From Formosa sp030427735 (GTDB taxonomy: Bacteria > Bacteroidota > Bacteroidia > Flavobacteriales > Flavobacteriaceae): a stretch of 64,000 nt of DNA. Below the pieces are notes generated by a model that was not told the DNA's origin, did not search any database, and saw nothing but the letters and a program-made list of their open reading frames with translations. Below are positions 1 to 10,458 of the stretch, in pieces. The translations under genes and the position numbers were made by a program. Location: contig NZ_CP195158.1 of the NCBI RefSeq assembly GCF_051200825.1, positions 1 through 64,000 on the forward strand. Reading direction: 5' to 3'. The stretch's first letter is position 1; each line of letters starts with the position of its first letter.

Positions 1-1835
1 ATTAAGAATTCGGACCTTCTGTTAAGGGCGTCCTGTTCTTTAGAGCAGTTTTTGCAATCAATTTTCGGTTGGGAGCTACCCATGCCTTTGGCGCTTAGCC
101 TGTTGGTGTCGATGCCCTTGCTTACGATGTATTGCAGGGTAGCATTGGCCCTTTTTTCCGAGAGTTTGAGGTTGTAGGCTTTATTTCCTTTGGTATCGGT
201 GTGTGAGCGTACCATGATGTCCAGTTCCGGATATTTGTTCATGGCCCTAACGAGTTTATCGAGTTCTGCAGCCCCTTGTGGGGTGATGTCGCTCTTATCG
301 AACTCGAAGTAAATCGGCGCGAGTTTTACCTCGGTTTCGGTAATCATGACCTCTTCGGACTGTAAGGGCGCCTCGATGGTAAGCGTTGCAGTATTATCGG
401 CCTGCACATTAAAACTTGCGGTTTCGTATCCCATTTTGGACACGGTCAGGGTGTAGTTGCCGCACGGGTTTTCAAACTCGGCGTTTCCCAGGGCATCAGA
501 GCTCAGGGTAGCCCCGTTTAGGACCAATTGTGCCCCTGCAATGGGCTGTTGGGTCTTAGCGTCGAAAACCTTGGCAATGGCGTTAAAATTACAAACAGGA
601 GTTGCGCCATAAATATTATCTACCCCGGATCTGTTGGACGCGAAGTAGCCTACCTGTAATCCAGAATTCAAGAACAGTCCGAAGTCATCACTTTTAGAGT
701 TAATTCCCAGTCCCAAATTTATGGCGCTGCCCTTTTTTGACAGGTCGATTTTAAAGATGTCGAGTCCCCCAAGGCCCTGTTTTCCGTTAGAGGCGAAGTA
801 CAGGATGTGGTTGTCTCCGATAAAAGGAAAGACCTCCTTGGCAGGGGTGTTTACCTCTGGCCCCAGGTTTTCCGGGGTGCCATAGGTATCCCCGTCAACC
901 GATACCATCCAGATGTCCACATCGCCCATGCCCCCTGGCATATCCGAGGCAAAGAACAGGGTTTTCCCGTCGGCGCTCAAGCTCGGGTGGGTTACGGTGT
1001 AGTCCTTACTGTTAAAGGGCAGTGGCTTTATATCGGTCCATTTCCCGTCTACCAGCGTGGCCTTGTACAAGCCCTGTTGCGCCAGTTTCACACTGTTTTT
1101 ACTAATTTTTTTAAAGGATTTTTCGCTGTGCCCGTCCCTGGAGAAAATAATGGTGTTCCCATCCTGGCTCAGGGTAACCGGCCCATCGTGGTAGGGGGTG
1201 TTCAGGCTTTTTACCGGCACGGGATCGGTAAGGGAGCCATCACTGTTTCTAATGGCCTTGTAAATATCCATATACGGGGCATCGGCCCACTGGTCCGCTT
1301 TTTTGGCGGCCCCCCTGTTACTGGTAAAATAAAGCTCGTTGTTGTCTGTTAATACCGGACTAAAATCGCTGTTGTCGCTGCTGTTAATGGCCGTATCGTA
1401 AACATCAAAAAGTTTTTGGCTGTTGGACAGTTCGGAGACATACCCCGGGTTCTGTACATGTGCAACGGCCCTGCTATCTTCGGGCTGCATGGCGGCAAAG
1501 GCCTCCATCTGCGTTTGCGCTCCATTATAGTTCCCCTGTGCCTTCAAGGCCTGGGCATACCTGAAATAGGTTTCAGGATCCTGATCTGTTGTGGTGGCCA
1601 GGGCATAGTATTTTGCGGCGTCATCCATCAGGTCCATCTGGTAGTAGGCGTCGGCCAGTTTTTTATAGACATAGGCATCTGCCTGTTTGTTGTCCACGAG
1701 TTTTTGGTATGCGGAAGCGGCATCAGCAAATTGGTAGGATTCAAAAAGCTGGTCAGCTTTTTGGGTCTGTCCGTTCTGGGCCACGGAAAAGGTGGTGGTA
1801 AGTACGGCACCTAAAAGACAATATATATTTTTCAT
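1..1835 (-). CDS. OmpA-family protein with TPR, beta-propeller and carboxypeptidase-regulatory domains (copy 1, 3' end cut by window)
   Basis: Near-identical to the complete copy at 13871-15715; alignment at a constant offset of 13880 shows that only about the last three residues and the stop lie outside the window. Domain order by analogy with the full copy: signal peptide ending SVAQ (1-20), TPR-like repeats (about 20-130), WD40/PD40 beta-propeller (about 150-410), carboxypeptidase-regulatory-like domain (about 425-495), OmpA peptidoglycan-binding domain (about 505 to end). The architecture matches PorE (PG1058) of the type 9 secretion system, but I see no lipobox cysteine. It lies 21 bases downstream of a PorP/SprF-like gene, so the two are probably co-transcribed. 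Role inferred: periplasmic anchor linking the outer-membrane partner of the adhesin to peptidoglycan. Confidence 0.9.
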   Translation of the reverse strand, partial: MKNIYCLLGAVLTTTFSVAQNGQTQKADQLFESYQFADAASAYQKLVDNKQADAYVYKKLADAYYQMDLMDDAAKYYALATTTDQDPETYFRYAQALKAQGNYNGAQTQMEAFAAMQPEDSRAVAHVQNPGYVSELSNSQKLFDVYDTAINSSDNSDFSPVLTDNNELYFTSNRGAAKKADQWADAPYMDIYKAIRNSDGSLTDPVPVKSLNTPYHDGPVTLSQDGNTIIFSRDGHSEKSFKKISKNSVKLAQQGLYKATLVDGKWTDIKPLPFNSKDYTVTHPSLSADGKTLFFASDMPGGMGDVDIWMVSVDGDTYGTPENLGPEVNTPAKEVFPFIGDNHILYFASNGKQGLGGLDIFKIDLSKKGSAINLGLGINSKSDDFGLFLNSGLQVGYFASNRSGVDNIYGATPVCNFNAIAKVFDAKTQQPIAGAQLVLNGATLSSDALGNAEFENPCGNYTLTVSKMGYETASFNVQADNTATLTIEAPLQSEEVMITETEVKLAPIYFEFDKSDITPQGAAELDKLVRAMNKYPELDIMVRSHTDTKGNKAYNLKLSEKRANATLQYIVSKGIDTNRLSAKGMGSSQPKIDCKNCSKEQDALNRRSEFL

Positions 1836-1856
1836 TTTGATAAGGACATTAAAAAG

Positions 1857-2804
1857 TTAGAAGAAACGCGGCGAGACCGATACTTTTTTGGCGAAGCTGA
1901 AATCGTAAAGGATCATGACCTCGTGGGACCCAGAAGTGTAGGGGTTAAGCTCGGAAGTTACATAGTCGTAGGCATAGCCTATGCGCAGCTGTGGGGTTAC
2001 GGCAAAGTTTGCCATGGCGCCCACGGAGTCGTCGAGCCTGTAAGTAGCCCCGGCCTCAAACTTGTCGAAGAAGAGGAAGTTTGCCGATAGGTCCAGGGAC
2101 ATTGGCGCATCGAATGCGGACTTTAATAGGAACGACGGCTTGAACTTGGTATTTTCGGATAGGTTGAAGACGTATCCTGCCGATAGGAAATAGTGCATGA
2201 CATCGGTTCCGTACTTATACTCCTGGCCATTGTCCGTAATATCGAGATAGGTGCTCTTTACCATGTTGGGAATGGAGAAGGAGACATAGTATCTATCGGT
2301 ATAGTAAAAGATACCTGTACCAAAGTTTAAATGGGTATTCGAGGTGTTCTGGCTAAAGGCCTCGTCGTTGGGATCCGTAACGTGCCCGTTCCCGATATCG
2401 GAGAACAGCCCGATGCTCTGGAATGTAGCCCCGGCCTTAAGCCCAAGGGCAAGGTTGTGCCCACCACCCAGATCCAGGGTGTATGAGAAGTCGGCAAAGG
2501 CATTGGTTTCCTCTACTGGCCCTATTTTGTCGGACACCAGGGATATCCCGAGCCCGACGTTCTTACCAACGGGGCTGTGCCCGGAGAATGTGGTCGTTCT
2601 AGGGGCGTCCTGTACGTTGACCCACTGCGAGCGGTATAGTAGCCCTAGGGAAAGGCCATCCTTAGAGCCGGCATACGCAGGGTTTACGACGTTCATGTTG
2701 TACATATACTGGGTGTATTGGGGATCCTGTTGGGCCTTGGCCCCCAGGGAGGCCAAAAGTGCAAAGGCCAGTGCAGTATATAATTGTTTTGTTTTGTTCT
2801 TCAT
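1857..2804 (-). CDS. PorP/SprF family type 9 secretion outer-membrane protein (copy 1)
   Basis: Type IX secretion membrane protein of the PorP/SprF family, about 315 aa. After the signal peptide (cleavage near AKAQ) comes the family's typical start, QQDPQYTQYMYNMNVVNPAYAG, followed by a beta-barrel-like region rich in alternating aromatic and glycine residues. The start was set at the ATG at 2804; a TTG 33 bases upstream also reads through but adds a non-signal-like extension. In Flavobacterium, SprF-like proteins encoded next to type B sorting-domain proteins are needed for secretion or attachment of that partner. The upstream gene here is such a protein, so this is probably its dedicated partner. 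The protein is identical to the one at 15737-16684. Confidence 0.93.
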   Translation of the reverse strand: MKNKTKQLYTALAFALLASLGAKAQQDPQYTQYMYNMNVVNPAYAGSKDGLSLGLLYRSQWVNVQDAPRTTTFSGHSPVGKNVGLGISLVSDKIGPVEETNAFADFSYTLDLGGGHNLALGLKAGATFQSIGLFSDIGNGHVTDPNDEAFSQNTSNTHLNFGTGIFYYTDRYYVSFSIPNMVKSTYLDITDNGQEYKYGTDVMHYFLSAGYVFNLSENTKFKPSFLLKSAFDAPMSLDLSANFLFFDKFEAGATYRLDDSVGAMANFAVTPQLRIGYAYDYVTSELNPYTSGSHEVMILYDFSFAKKVSVSPRFF

Positions 2805-2874
2805 TGCTTTAAAATATGTTTTAAGCCCCCTTTCCAAGTTTAGGTAAGGGAAAGGGGCGTATGGTGCTTGGTGC

Positions 2875-5800
2875 TTAGTGTGCTCTGTTAATATATATCC
2901 ATCCCGATTCCGAACTGCCGTCCTCTTTCAGTACGCTATAGAAATAGGTAGCATCAGGGAGCTCGTTACCATCGTTTGTCTGTCCGTGCCATTGGTTGGT
3001 GTAGTTTCCTTTGAACTCGTATACCAACCTACCGTTACGGTTGTAGATGTATATGGTGTTTACGCCATAACCTGTAAGGTCAAGGCTGTCGTTCTTGCCG
3101 TTTCCATCAGGGGATATCCCTCTCGGTACGCCCTTACAGGCGGTACGTTCCACGGTAAATGCCGTTGTGGCCTCACAGTCCCCAAGGGTCACGGTAAGCG
3201 CGATCTGGAACGGCGGCGTTAGGTTATAGGCCGTTGCGTACTGTGTGACGTTAAAGGTCTTATCGGATCCGATCAGGTTCCCGCTGGTATCTGTCCAGGC
3301 ATAGCTGATGCCCTGCTCGTCCAGAGTGTTTGCCGTTAACCAGTATTCTTCGCCGTTACAGTCGCCGGTGATGGCACTATCGATACCATCAAGAACGGTA
3401 AGGTCGAAACTGCTGGAGCTTTCAGCGCGGCACTGGCCTAGGTCCTCGGCTATGGTATAGCTAACGGTATAGTTGCCCATGGCACTGTTGGCGATATTGA
3501 TCTCTCCTGTAAGAGGGTCGATGTCGAGCCCGCTATCCGCTGTAAAGGTCCCCCCGCTGGTGAACCCGTTGCCTGGTATTGGCAGGGCATTGGCACTGGC
3601 GGCACAGTAGAGGTTGTTGGCATAGCTAAATTCCGTAATCGGTGTTGAGCTCTGTAGGACCTCTATGGTAACGGAGAACGAACCGTTTTCGTAACAGCTG
3701 TCCTCAACGCCTTCGAAGGTGTAGGTTACGGTGTGTGTACCAGGTGTGGCACCGTCCATGGTAATGGCACCCGTAGCCGCATCTATAGCGAGTGTCTCTG
3801 AGCTGAAGCTCCCCCCGGTCGTAAAGTTTTCGCTCAGTATAGGCGATACCGATCCAGGTTCCAGTATACAGTAGGTATCCTGCGGGTAGGCAAACTCGGT
3901 TATTGCGGCAATGGCCTCGGTAATAGTAATACTGGCGGTATAGCTTCCAGAGCTTGTACAGGTCGTGCTATCTCCGCTATAGGTATAGGTAACCTCATGG
4001 GTGCCCATGGTTGCGGTGGATAGATCCACTTCACCGGTCTCAGGGTCTACGCTTAGCGTAGAAGAAGAGAATGTTCCGCCGGTGGCAAATCCATCGATTA
4101 GGATTGGCATTGGGTTTTCTGCAGAGGCACAAGTCTCGTTATAGCTGAACTGAAGTTCCGGTGTTACATTGTTTACGTTGACCGCAATCTCGGCACGTGG
4201 GCCTTCGCACCCCATGGCATCGGCATAGGCCACATAGAAGTAAAATGTGCCTTCAACGGAAGTATCCGGAGTAGGCGCGGTGCTACTTCCGGTACCACCT
4301 ACGGCCTGTTGGTACCATACCAAGGAGTAGCCATCAGTAGCGTTAGCCGAAAGTGGCGTGGCGCTCTGGCCCAGGCAGTAGTCTATTGGGGACTGCACCT
4401 CTGGGCTATCAGCAATACCGTTATAGGTCATCTCTATCTGGTAGGCACAGTGGCTGGTCTGCCAGGTAAAGGTATAGGTACCTGGATAGGTAAACCCACT
4501 GATAGTGGTGGTGTTGCTGTTGGCATCTTCGAAGAGGACCTCCCCAGGGTTGTCCTCGCTGGCGATCCATGTACCGGTACCATTGGCTGTTACCTGTGCC
4601 ACGGGATCGGTACAGTCTACCTGGCTAGGCGCCGATACGATCTGGTTGTTGGCATATACACGGACATCGTCTAGTAGGTTGCCATTATTATCTGCTCCAT
4701 TAGGCCTGAATATGAAACGTGTAGTAGTTTGTCCTTCAGGAACTTGATATGCTCCAGAAACTATGCGCCATTGTTGGTCGGCTAAGTGTGTTGTTACCGA
4801 TACAAATGGACCTTCTGGAGGACCTGCTAAGAGTTCTAATTGATTGCCTTCCCAACGGCCATAATGCGCAAAACTGTATTCTAGTAAGGTAATTTCAGAA
4901 GTTTCGAAATCGCGATATAAGCCTTTTATATTAGGATCGTTAGGGTCTATTGGACCTTCATCCATTCGCACTTGAGCTAATTGTCCGCCTTCATAAGGAG
5001 AAAAACCAGGTGCATTTAAGGATTCCCACACAAAAACAGAGTTAGAAACTTCTAAATTTTGACGCCATCCAGGAATACTTCTGATGGAAATAATGGTATT
5101 AACGCCACTTAGACCTAATAGTACAGGTTCTTCGAAACCACCATTAATAGCCATGTTAAAGCTACAAACATCTTCAGGTGTTTTTACACATAAACTAAAT
5201 TTATGGATATTAGGTGTTGTACCGCTTAATGTTAGTCGTAATTTATAGTTACTGCCTATGTCTAGTTTAGATGCATACATAGCAACCAATACGTTATCGT
5301 AGGTACAGGTTAACTCTTCAAGATTTCCGTTACCATTGTCTTTATATAAAGTCATGATAACGTCTGGATAAGGAGGTTGGCTATTGGCTTCGCCTCTAAA
5401 GTTTCCTGTAAAATCTATTAATTCGAAAATATGAATAGAAGATTCCGCTGTAAAACCAAACCATAAGTCGCCTCCATTTACACCTTCACAACTCATGGCT
5501 TCTGAAGATGCAGTAGCATTTATAAAAGAGACATTAGTGCTAGATATGCTACAGGTTTCGGTAGAATTAATAGGTAACGTTACGGCATTTGTAATATCGT
5601 CGTTGCGAACAAAAGTGTATGGGCCAGCCCAATAGCTAGTATCGTCTTCGCTACAAACTGCTCTTACAAAATATTCGTATGTCACTGCATATGGATCTGT
5701 ATAATCTGATAGACTTGGAGTATAAGAATTGGTGCTTACCACCGTACCAGAACTTGGTATAGTACCACTGCCCGATGGTTGTAATGCAACTTCCCATTGG

Positions 5801-8800
5801 GTTTCGTCTGCTCCAGGAGTCCAAGAAAATACAGACGTTTCGCTAACAGTTAAATTGGTTGGTTCTGGACAAGACACTTCGCCACATCTAGAGTAACCAG
5901 AGTAAACAGTTGTACGTGGTATTAATCCTTTAGGACTGGTATAAATTATGTTTCCGCTAGGATCGCGTATTTCGAACGAATAATCATCGTATTGCGGAGC
6001 ATAGGTTCCTACGGTGTCGAAGTATAAAGAGAATTCTACACCATTACACAATAGAACAGCAAATTCTTGAGCTTCTTCATTATCAAAAGGAAAAGTCTGA
6101 CTAACCGGTTGGTTGTTTTGTGTGAGCTGTAACTCTGCCGATGTATCGGAATCGCTAGTAAGAATTATGGTGTATTGACATAAATTCTCGAAACTACAAA
6201 GCGTGATAACTTTTTTTGGACCTGTCCATTCACTTTCGCCAGCGTCGCAAGCAGCTCTTACATAAATGTCGTAAGCGGTAGACGGGGTTAACCCTGTAAT
6301 AGAAAATGGTATTGCATCTGCTTCAAATAAATATTCAGAATTTGTGCTGCCTACTGGAGCAGGAGATCCTGCTGGTTGTACCGAAATTTCCCAAGGGCCT
6401 TCGGTACCGTTGGTATCCCAAGTAATATCTACCGAGGTATCGCTAAGGTTAGATGTAGCAATATTTGTAATTTCCGGACAGTCTGGTATGGCTTCAATAT
6501 TTACATTGTCTATAACCAAGGTTTGCCCTCGGTAAAGCGCTGTACTGGCAATAAAAGGTACGTGAAAGGCAATATTAATGTCTCCTGAAATACCTTCTGG
6601 GAAATTGATGATTTTTACTTTGTACTCGGTATTGTTAATGACTTCGGTATCGGTATTAGAATCGTAAAGTACCGTTGTAAATTGGTCTAAGCCTGTTCCG
6701 TTGGTTGATAGAAGTACTTCTAAATCTTCAGAGAAGAAACTATCGTTAACACGGTAGTAGTAGCGTAAACGTTGGTTTTCTGTAATAGTAATGGTTGGCG
6801 ATATTAACCAGTCTTCGTTTCGGCCATTATGACCTGTAAACATTGCTGCTGCTTGGTCGCCTTCGTAAGGGTAAGAGGCGCTGTTAAGCTCCCAGGTATC
6901 TAAATCGTAATTGTCGTCTATAATAGTCCAACAGCTTTCAGACATAGAATCCGAATTAAATGTTTCGTTAAATGGCGCCGTGTAAGGTGTACACAGGGTA
7001 CTAAATGTTACTGGACCAAACCATTCGCTGGTATCTGTGCCACAATTAGATTGCACATAAAACTCGTAAGCGGTATCTGCTTCTAAATTTGTAGCATTAT
7101 AAAGACTCTCCGATACGGTTTGATCTGATTGTGAAGGCAGACCTGTACCGGCAGGTTGTAAAATAATATTCCAATCGGTTTCTTGATAACCTGCATCCCA
7201 AGTAATATTTGCCGTTGAGGCGGTAACCGTATTTACAGTTAAATTTGAAGGGATTGGGCACGAAGGCGCATCGTGAATACTAACATCGTCTAGGTTTAAA
7301 TTGGAGTAGCTACCAGTAAATTCTGGTGGCACTCTAAAAGCAATATAAATGGTTCCGTTACCTTCAATTATAGCCGATTTTTCAATGTAGCCGGAATGTG
7401 TAAACGTTTCGAAAGGGACTACCACAGTTGTAAAACTTGAAGGGTTACCATTAGTTGTAGAGAGTAATACTTCTAGACCGTGACGTGGCGGAATTAGATT
7501 ACCCATAATAAATAGTGTTTCTGCGCGGTATTTGTATGTTAACTCTTTAACACCATCTATATTTATAGGAGGTGAAATTAAATACGAATTGGTACCTCCG
7601 CCAATTTCGGCTTTAGTTTCCGAAATGCTCCAGGAGCCATTGCTAGTATCCCAACAAAATTTTTGGGTATTTGGATCGTCATCATTAAAACTTTCAAAGA
7701 ATGGTGCCTCGTAAGAGGTACATAACGTTGTAAAAGTTGTTGGGCCTACCCATCTACTTTGGTCGTCTTCGGCACAATAGGCGCGTACATAAAATTCGTA
7801 ACGCGTGCCAGGATCTAGATCGGTAAGCATATACGGTGAATTTTGAGTTACTAGAACTCCAGATTCGGTAGGTTCGCCACTGTTAAGTGGTTGTACGGCA
7901 ATTTCCCATTGGGTTTCTTCGCCGCCTTTATTCCAGAATAACCAAGCCGAAGTTTCGGTGACGTTTAAAACAAACGGATTTAAAGGGTCTGGACAAGTTG
8001 GTTTGTCTTCTATTACAACATCATCTATAGAGAATCTTAACGCTGTTTCGGTGTCGTTTGGTTCTACAATCCAAGCAAGGTTTACTTGTCCTGTAACATC
8101 GGGTAAATCAATCATAACATCTTGAAACCCTGTGTTGCTAATTGTTGTTTCAGGAATGACTACTGTTGTAAAGTTTTCGACACCAATGCCTGTAGTCGAT
8201 AATTTTACGGTGTATGTTGATTTTCCTTGAGTGGCACGATGTCTAAAGCGTAAGCGTTTTGGAGAACCATCAAAATTAATTTGAGGCGATATGTATAAAT
8301 CGTGATTTTTGTTTTGTAATGTTCCCGTTCTAACCGTTGGGTAGCCACCTATAAAAGCCCAAGTATTTCCATCGTTATTAGCATCTATAGTTGTCCAACA
8401 AACTTCGGGAGTTTCGTTAGTTGCGGTATTAAAATCTGTCGCATATGGCGTATTAAATACGTCGCATTGTGTTGTAAATGTTATAGGTTTACTCCAAAAG
8501 CCAGGGGCACCACTACATAGCGATCTAATATATAAATCGTAAGTTGTGCCGGCTGTTAAACCTGTGTTTATAACATTATTTAAGTTGGTAGTTGTTCTGG
8601 TACCCGAACCTGAAGGTTCTCCAGAGCCCGTAGGCACTACAGCATATTCCCATGCATTGGCATAACCACCAATATTATCCCATGAAAATGTAGCGCTGGT
8701 TTGGGTTAAACTATGGTAGGTTGCTGTACTTGGTGGTGCACATGTTGGAGCAAATAATTCGAGTTCAAAACAAATACCAGCTCCAGGCGATAGTTCTGAA

Positions 8801-10131
8801 GACACAACAATAATATACGTATTTCCAGCTTTAACCTCGAAATTGTTAATGGATTTAGGATCGAAACCATCTACAGTTGCTACACCTGCTAAACAGTTTA
8901 CACCTACATTAGGGCAGCTGTCGTATATTAATACCGAACTTCTGGAATTGTAACAGTTATTAGAACTGTCTCCTCCATTAAAAGTAGTTTGTGTAAGACT
9001 TAATAATGCATCGGCTGTAGGAGTGTAAGATAGGAAAATTTTATTGCCACGTAAGTAGTTGGTATTCGCATTACCGCCCTCTATACAATTTGTTCCAGTG
9101 GTACTGTAAGAAAGGTTTTCGTTAACCCAGTTGGCTAAATTGTCTTCAAGAACATAAGGTGTGCTAGAAATATCCGGAACTTCTAGAGGGTATTCGCAAC
9201 TTAAACCATAGGTTAAGGTTTTAAAAGTAAACGGACCTGCCCAAGAACTTTTAGAGGTATTATCGCAAATGGCTGCAATGTAAACATCAAATTCGGTATC
9301 GTCGTCTATGTTGTCTAGTGTATAGCTGTTGCCAGTTACTTCTATACCAGATTCAGCAGGGGTGCTGCCTTCAGGAATAATTTGTATTTCAAAATTAGTA
9401 GCACTAGGGTGCGACCAACTTACTTGTGCGCCATCAACAGAAATGTCTTCAATGGTTACAGAAGTAGGGTCTACGGTAGGGCAAGTTTCTACAACAGCAA
9501 AATCGTCTATAAACCATTCGTCGCCAGATGGTGTTGCAGTAGTTTGTGTGTTTATAGCAACAAAAGCCAGATATACTTGAAATCCTGCTGGTAAGTCTGG
9601 AAGTTTAATTACTTTCTTTTCGTATTGGGTTTGTTCGTCTAGATTTAAATTACTTTCCGTGTAGGTTTGTAAAGTAGTATTAAAACCATTAATATCTGGT
9701 TGCGTTGCGGTAGATAAACGCACTTCGTAAGTAGCGCCTAAATCGGTTTCGCTGCCTTGTTTGGTGTAAAAATGAATTTCGCCACTTTCTGGAACTGTAA
9801 ACTGCGGCGTTACTAAAAAGTATTGTGCCGTATTGTTTTGTCCAATATTGTCTGAAGCAGGATTTACAGAAACCGCATTAGTGGCATTATAACCATCGGT
9901 TGTCGGGCTCCATTGCGTATTGGCATTCGATGTTCGGATTTGGGTCCAAGTAGACGGAATGCCAGAATCGAAAGATTCCGCTATTTGGGCCTGTGCGGAT
10001 GGCATATAAAGTAAAGCGCAAACAACTGTTAGTGAAAAACAGAATAAAGCTTTGTTCTTAAACGAAGACTGTACTTTTCGTTTAAGAAAATTATTGCAAT
10101 TCGCAATAATTAAGAGTAATGGGTGCTTCAT
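2875..10131 (-). CDS. Giant multi-domain surface adhesin with type B T9SS sorting domain (copy 1)
   Basis: About 2418 aa. It has a long signal peptide ending SAQAQ (about residue 50), then alternating choice-of-anchor/MAM-like jelly-roll modules and six fibronectin type III-like modules that each begin with Cys-Pro or Cys-Ala-Pro. After about residue 1815 come three Ig-like repeats of about 80 aa (each with Cys, GGTF or GGSF, and TYTYSG or TYTFEG-type ends). It ends in a gliding-motility-type (CHU_C, type B) sorting domain with the motif ISPDGNGKNDSLDLTGYG. The start is the ATG at 10131 rather than a TTG six bases upstream. Known for the family: exported by T9SS and held at the cell surface, often with an adjacent SprF-like protein. 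The ligand is not predictable. Base composition changes sharply near 4682 (about 57% G+C in line 3481, 28% in line 5401). Confidence 0.93.
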   Translation of the reverse strand: MKHPLLLIIANCNNFLKRKVQSSFKNKALFCFSLTVVCALLYMPSAQAQIAESFDSGIPSTWTQIRTSNANTQWSPTTDGYNATNAVSVNPASDNIGQNNTAQYFLVTPQFTVPESGEIHFYTKQGSETDLGATYEVRLSTATQPDINGFNTTLQTYTESNLNLDEQTQYEKKVIKLPDLPAGFQVYLAFVAINTQTTATPSGDEWFIDDFAVVETCPTVDPTSVTIEDISVDGAQVSWSHPSATNFEIQIIPEGSTPAESGIEVTGNSYTLDNIDDDTEFDVYIAAICDNTSKSSWAGPFTFKTLTYGLSCEYPLEVPDISSTPYVLEDNLANWVNENLSYSTTGTNCIEGGNANTNYLRGNKIFLSYTPTADALLSLTQTTFNGGDSSNNCYNSRSSVLIYDSCPNVGVNCLAGVATVDGFDPKSINNFEVKAGNTYIIVVSSELSPGAGICFELELFAPTCAPPSTATYHSLTQTSATFSWDNIGGYANAWEYAVVPTGSGEPSGSGTRTTTNLNNVINTGLTAGTTYDLYIRSLCSGAPGFWSKPITFTTQCDVFNTPYATDFNTATNETPEVCWTTIDANNDGNTWAFIGGYPTVRTGTLQNKNHDLYISPQINFDGSPKRLRFRHRATQGKSTYTVKLSTTGIGVENFTTVVIPETTISNTGFQDVMIDLPDVTGQVNLAWIVEPNDTETALRFSIDDVVIEDKPTCPDPLNPFVLNVTETSAWLFWNKGGEETQWEIAVQPLNSGEPTESGVLVTQNSPYMLTDLDPGTRYEFYVRAYCAEDDQSRWVGPTTFTTLCTSYEAPFFESFNDDDPNTQKFCWDTSNGSWSISETKAEIGGGTNSYLISPPINIDGVKELTYKYRAETLFIMGNLIPPRHGLEVLLSTTNGNPSSFTTVVVPFETFTHSGYIEKSAIIEGNGTIYIAFRVPPEFTGSYSNLNLDDVSIHDAPSCPIPSNLTVNTVTASTANITWDAGYQETDWNIILQPAGTGLPSQSDQTVSESLYNATNLEADTAYEFYVQSNCGTDTSEWFGPVTFSTLCTPYTAPFNETFNSDSMSESCWTIIDDNYDLDTWELNSASYPYEGDQAAAMFTGHNGRNEDWLISPTITITENQRLRYYYRVNDSFFSEDLEVLLSTNGTGLDQFTTVLYDSNTDTEVINNTEYKVKIINFPEGISGDINIAFHVPFIASTALYRGQTLVIDNVNIEAIPDCPEITNIATSNLSDTSVDITWDTNGTEGPWEISVQPAGSPAPVGSTNSEYLFEADAIPFSITGLTPSTAYDIYVRAACDAGESEWTGPKKVITLCSFENLCQYTIILTSDSDTSAELQLTQNNQPVSQTFPFDNEEAQEFAVLLCNGVEFSLYFDTVGTYAPQYDDYSFEIRDPSGNIIYTSPKGLIPRTTVYSGYSRCGEVSCPEPTNLTVSETSVFSWTPGADETQWEVALQPSGSGTIPSSGTVVSTNSYTPSLSDYTDPYAVTYEYFVRAVCSEDDTSYWAGPYTFVRNDDITNAVTLPINSTETCSISSTNVSFINATASSEAMSCEGVNGGDLWFGFTAESSIHIFELIDFTGNFRGEANSQPPYPDVIMTLYKDNGNGNLEELTCTYDNVLVAMYASKLDIGSNYKLRLTLSGTTPNIHKFSLCVKTPEDVCSFNMAINGGFEEPVLLGLSGVNTIISIRSIPGWRQNLEVSNSVFVWESLNAPGFSPYEGGQLAQVRMDEGPIDPNDPNIKGLYRDFETSEITLLEYSFAHYGRWEGNQLELLAGPPEGPFVSVTTHLADQQWRIVSGAYQVPEGQTTTRFIFRPNGADNNGNLLDDVRVYANNQIVSAPSQVDCTDPVAQVTANGTGTWIASEDNPGEVLFEDANSNTTTISGFTYPGTYTFTWQTSHCAYQIEMTYNGIADSPEVQSPIDYCLGQSATPLSANATDGYSLVWYQQAVGGTGSSTAPTPDTSVEGTFYFYVAYADAMGCEGPRAEIAVNVNNVTPELQFSYNETCASAENPMPILIDGFATGGTFSSSTLSVDPETGEVDLSTATMGTHEVTYTYSGDSTTCTSSGSYTASITITEAIAAITEFAYPQDTYCILEPGSVSPILSENFTTGGSFSSETLAIDAATGAITMDGATPGTHTVTYTFEGVEDSCYENGSFSVTIEVLQSSTPITEFSYANNLYCAASANALPIPGNGFTSGGTFTADSGLDIDPLTGEINIANSAMGNYTVSYTIAEDLGQCRAESSSSFDLTVLDGIDSAITGDCNGEEYWLTANTLDEQGISYAWTDTSGNLIGSDKTFNVTQYATAYNLTPPFQIALTVTLGDCEATTAFTVERTACKGVPRGISPDGNGKNDSLDLTGYGVNTIYIYNRNGRLVYEFKGNYTNQWHGQTNDGNELPDATYFYSVLKEDGSSESGWIYINRAH

Positions 10132-10211
10132 GTTCAATGGTATCGATTAGTATTGATTTTAGCTCTAAAATAACTACTGTACTATTATATATAAAGGAGA
10201 GGGCTTTGCTA

Positions 10212-10230
10212 TTTGCTGAAAATTAAAAAG
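10212..10230 (-). promoter_or_regulatory. Motif shared upstream of three surface-protein genes, copy 1
   Basis: Plus-strand sequence TTTGCTGAAAATTAAAAAG, about 80 bases upstream of the adhesin start. The same core appears at 24094-24112 and 30337-30354, each upstream of a T9SS-exported protein gene on the minus strand. It could be a promoter element or an activator site; inference only. Confidence 0.5.
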
Positions 10231-10426
10231 CAAAAAACATATATATAATGTTGATTTGCAATGCGTTATTATTGATTTTTAAAAATATGAAAGGAATTTA
10301 TAACGATTGGTTTTTAGTAGGAATATGCTTATTTAAAATAGCGTTAAGTGTTGCTTTTCTTTCTAAAGCAGATAAAAATGATGGCGTTAGAATGCTGAGA
10401 ATTGTTTTGATATTAGATTGATAAAA

Positions 10427-10458
10427 AAAATCTGTGCTATAAAAATAACACAGATTTT
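10427..10458 (-). terminator. Terminator of the 1095-aa type B gene
   Basis: Inverted repeat AAAATCTGTG / CACAGATTTT with a 12-base AT-rich loop, 28 bases after the stop codon of the gene ending at 10486. A run of T follows on the minus strand. Confidence 0.75.

Larger units (their letters stand above)
1..4682. repeat. Near-identical 4.7-kb direct repeat, copy 1
   Basis: Matches 13881-18562 at a constant offset of 13880. It covers the C-terminal ~600 residues of the adhesin, the PorP/SprF-like gene and the OmpA-family gene. The PorP/SprF-like proteins of the two copies are identical. Substitutions cluster at both ends (six within about 1-80, several within about 4545-4640) with very few between. 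Identity stops abruptly after the shared bases ending at 4682. Copy 1 continues past the left window edge. Confidence 0.95.

Noticed and set aside
807..1352. Antisense 181-aa frame, repeated at 14687-15232
   Set aside because: It is the shadow of the OmpA-family gene on the other strand; its conservation follows only from the DNA repeat.
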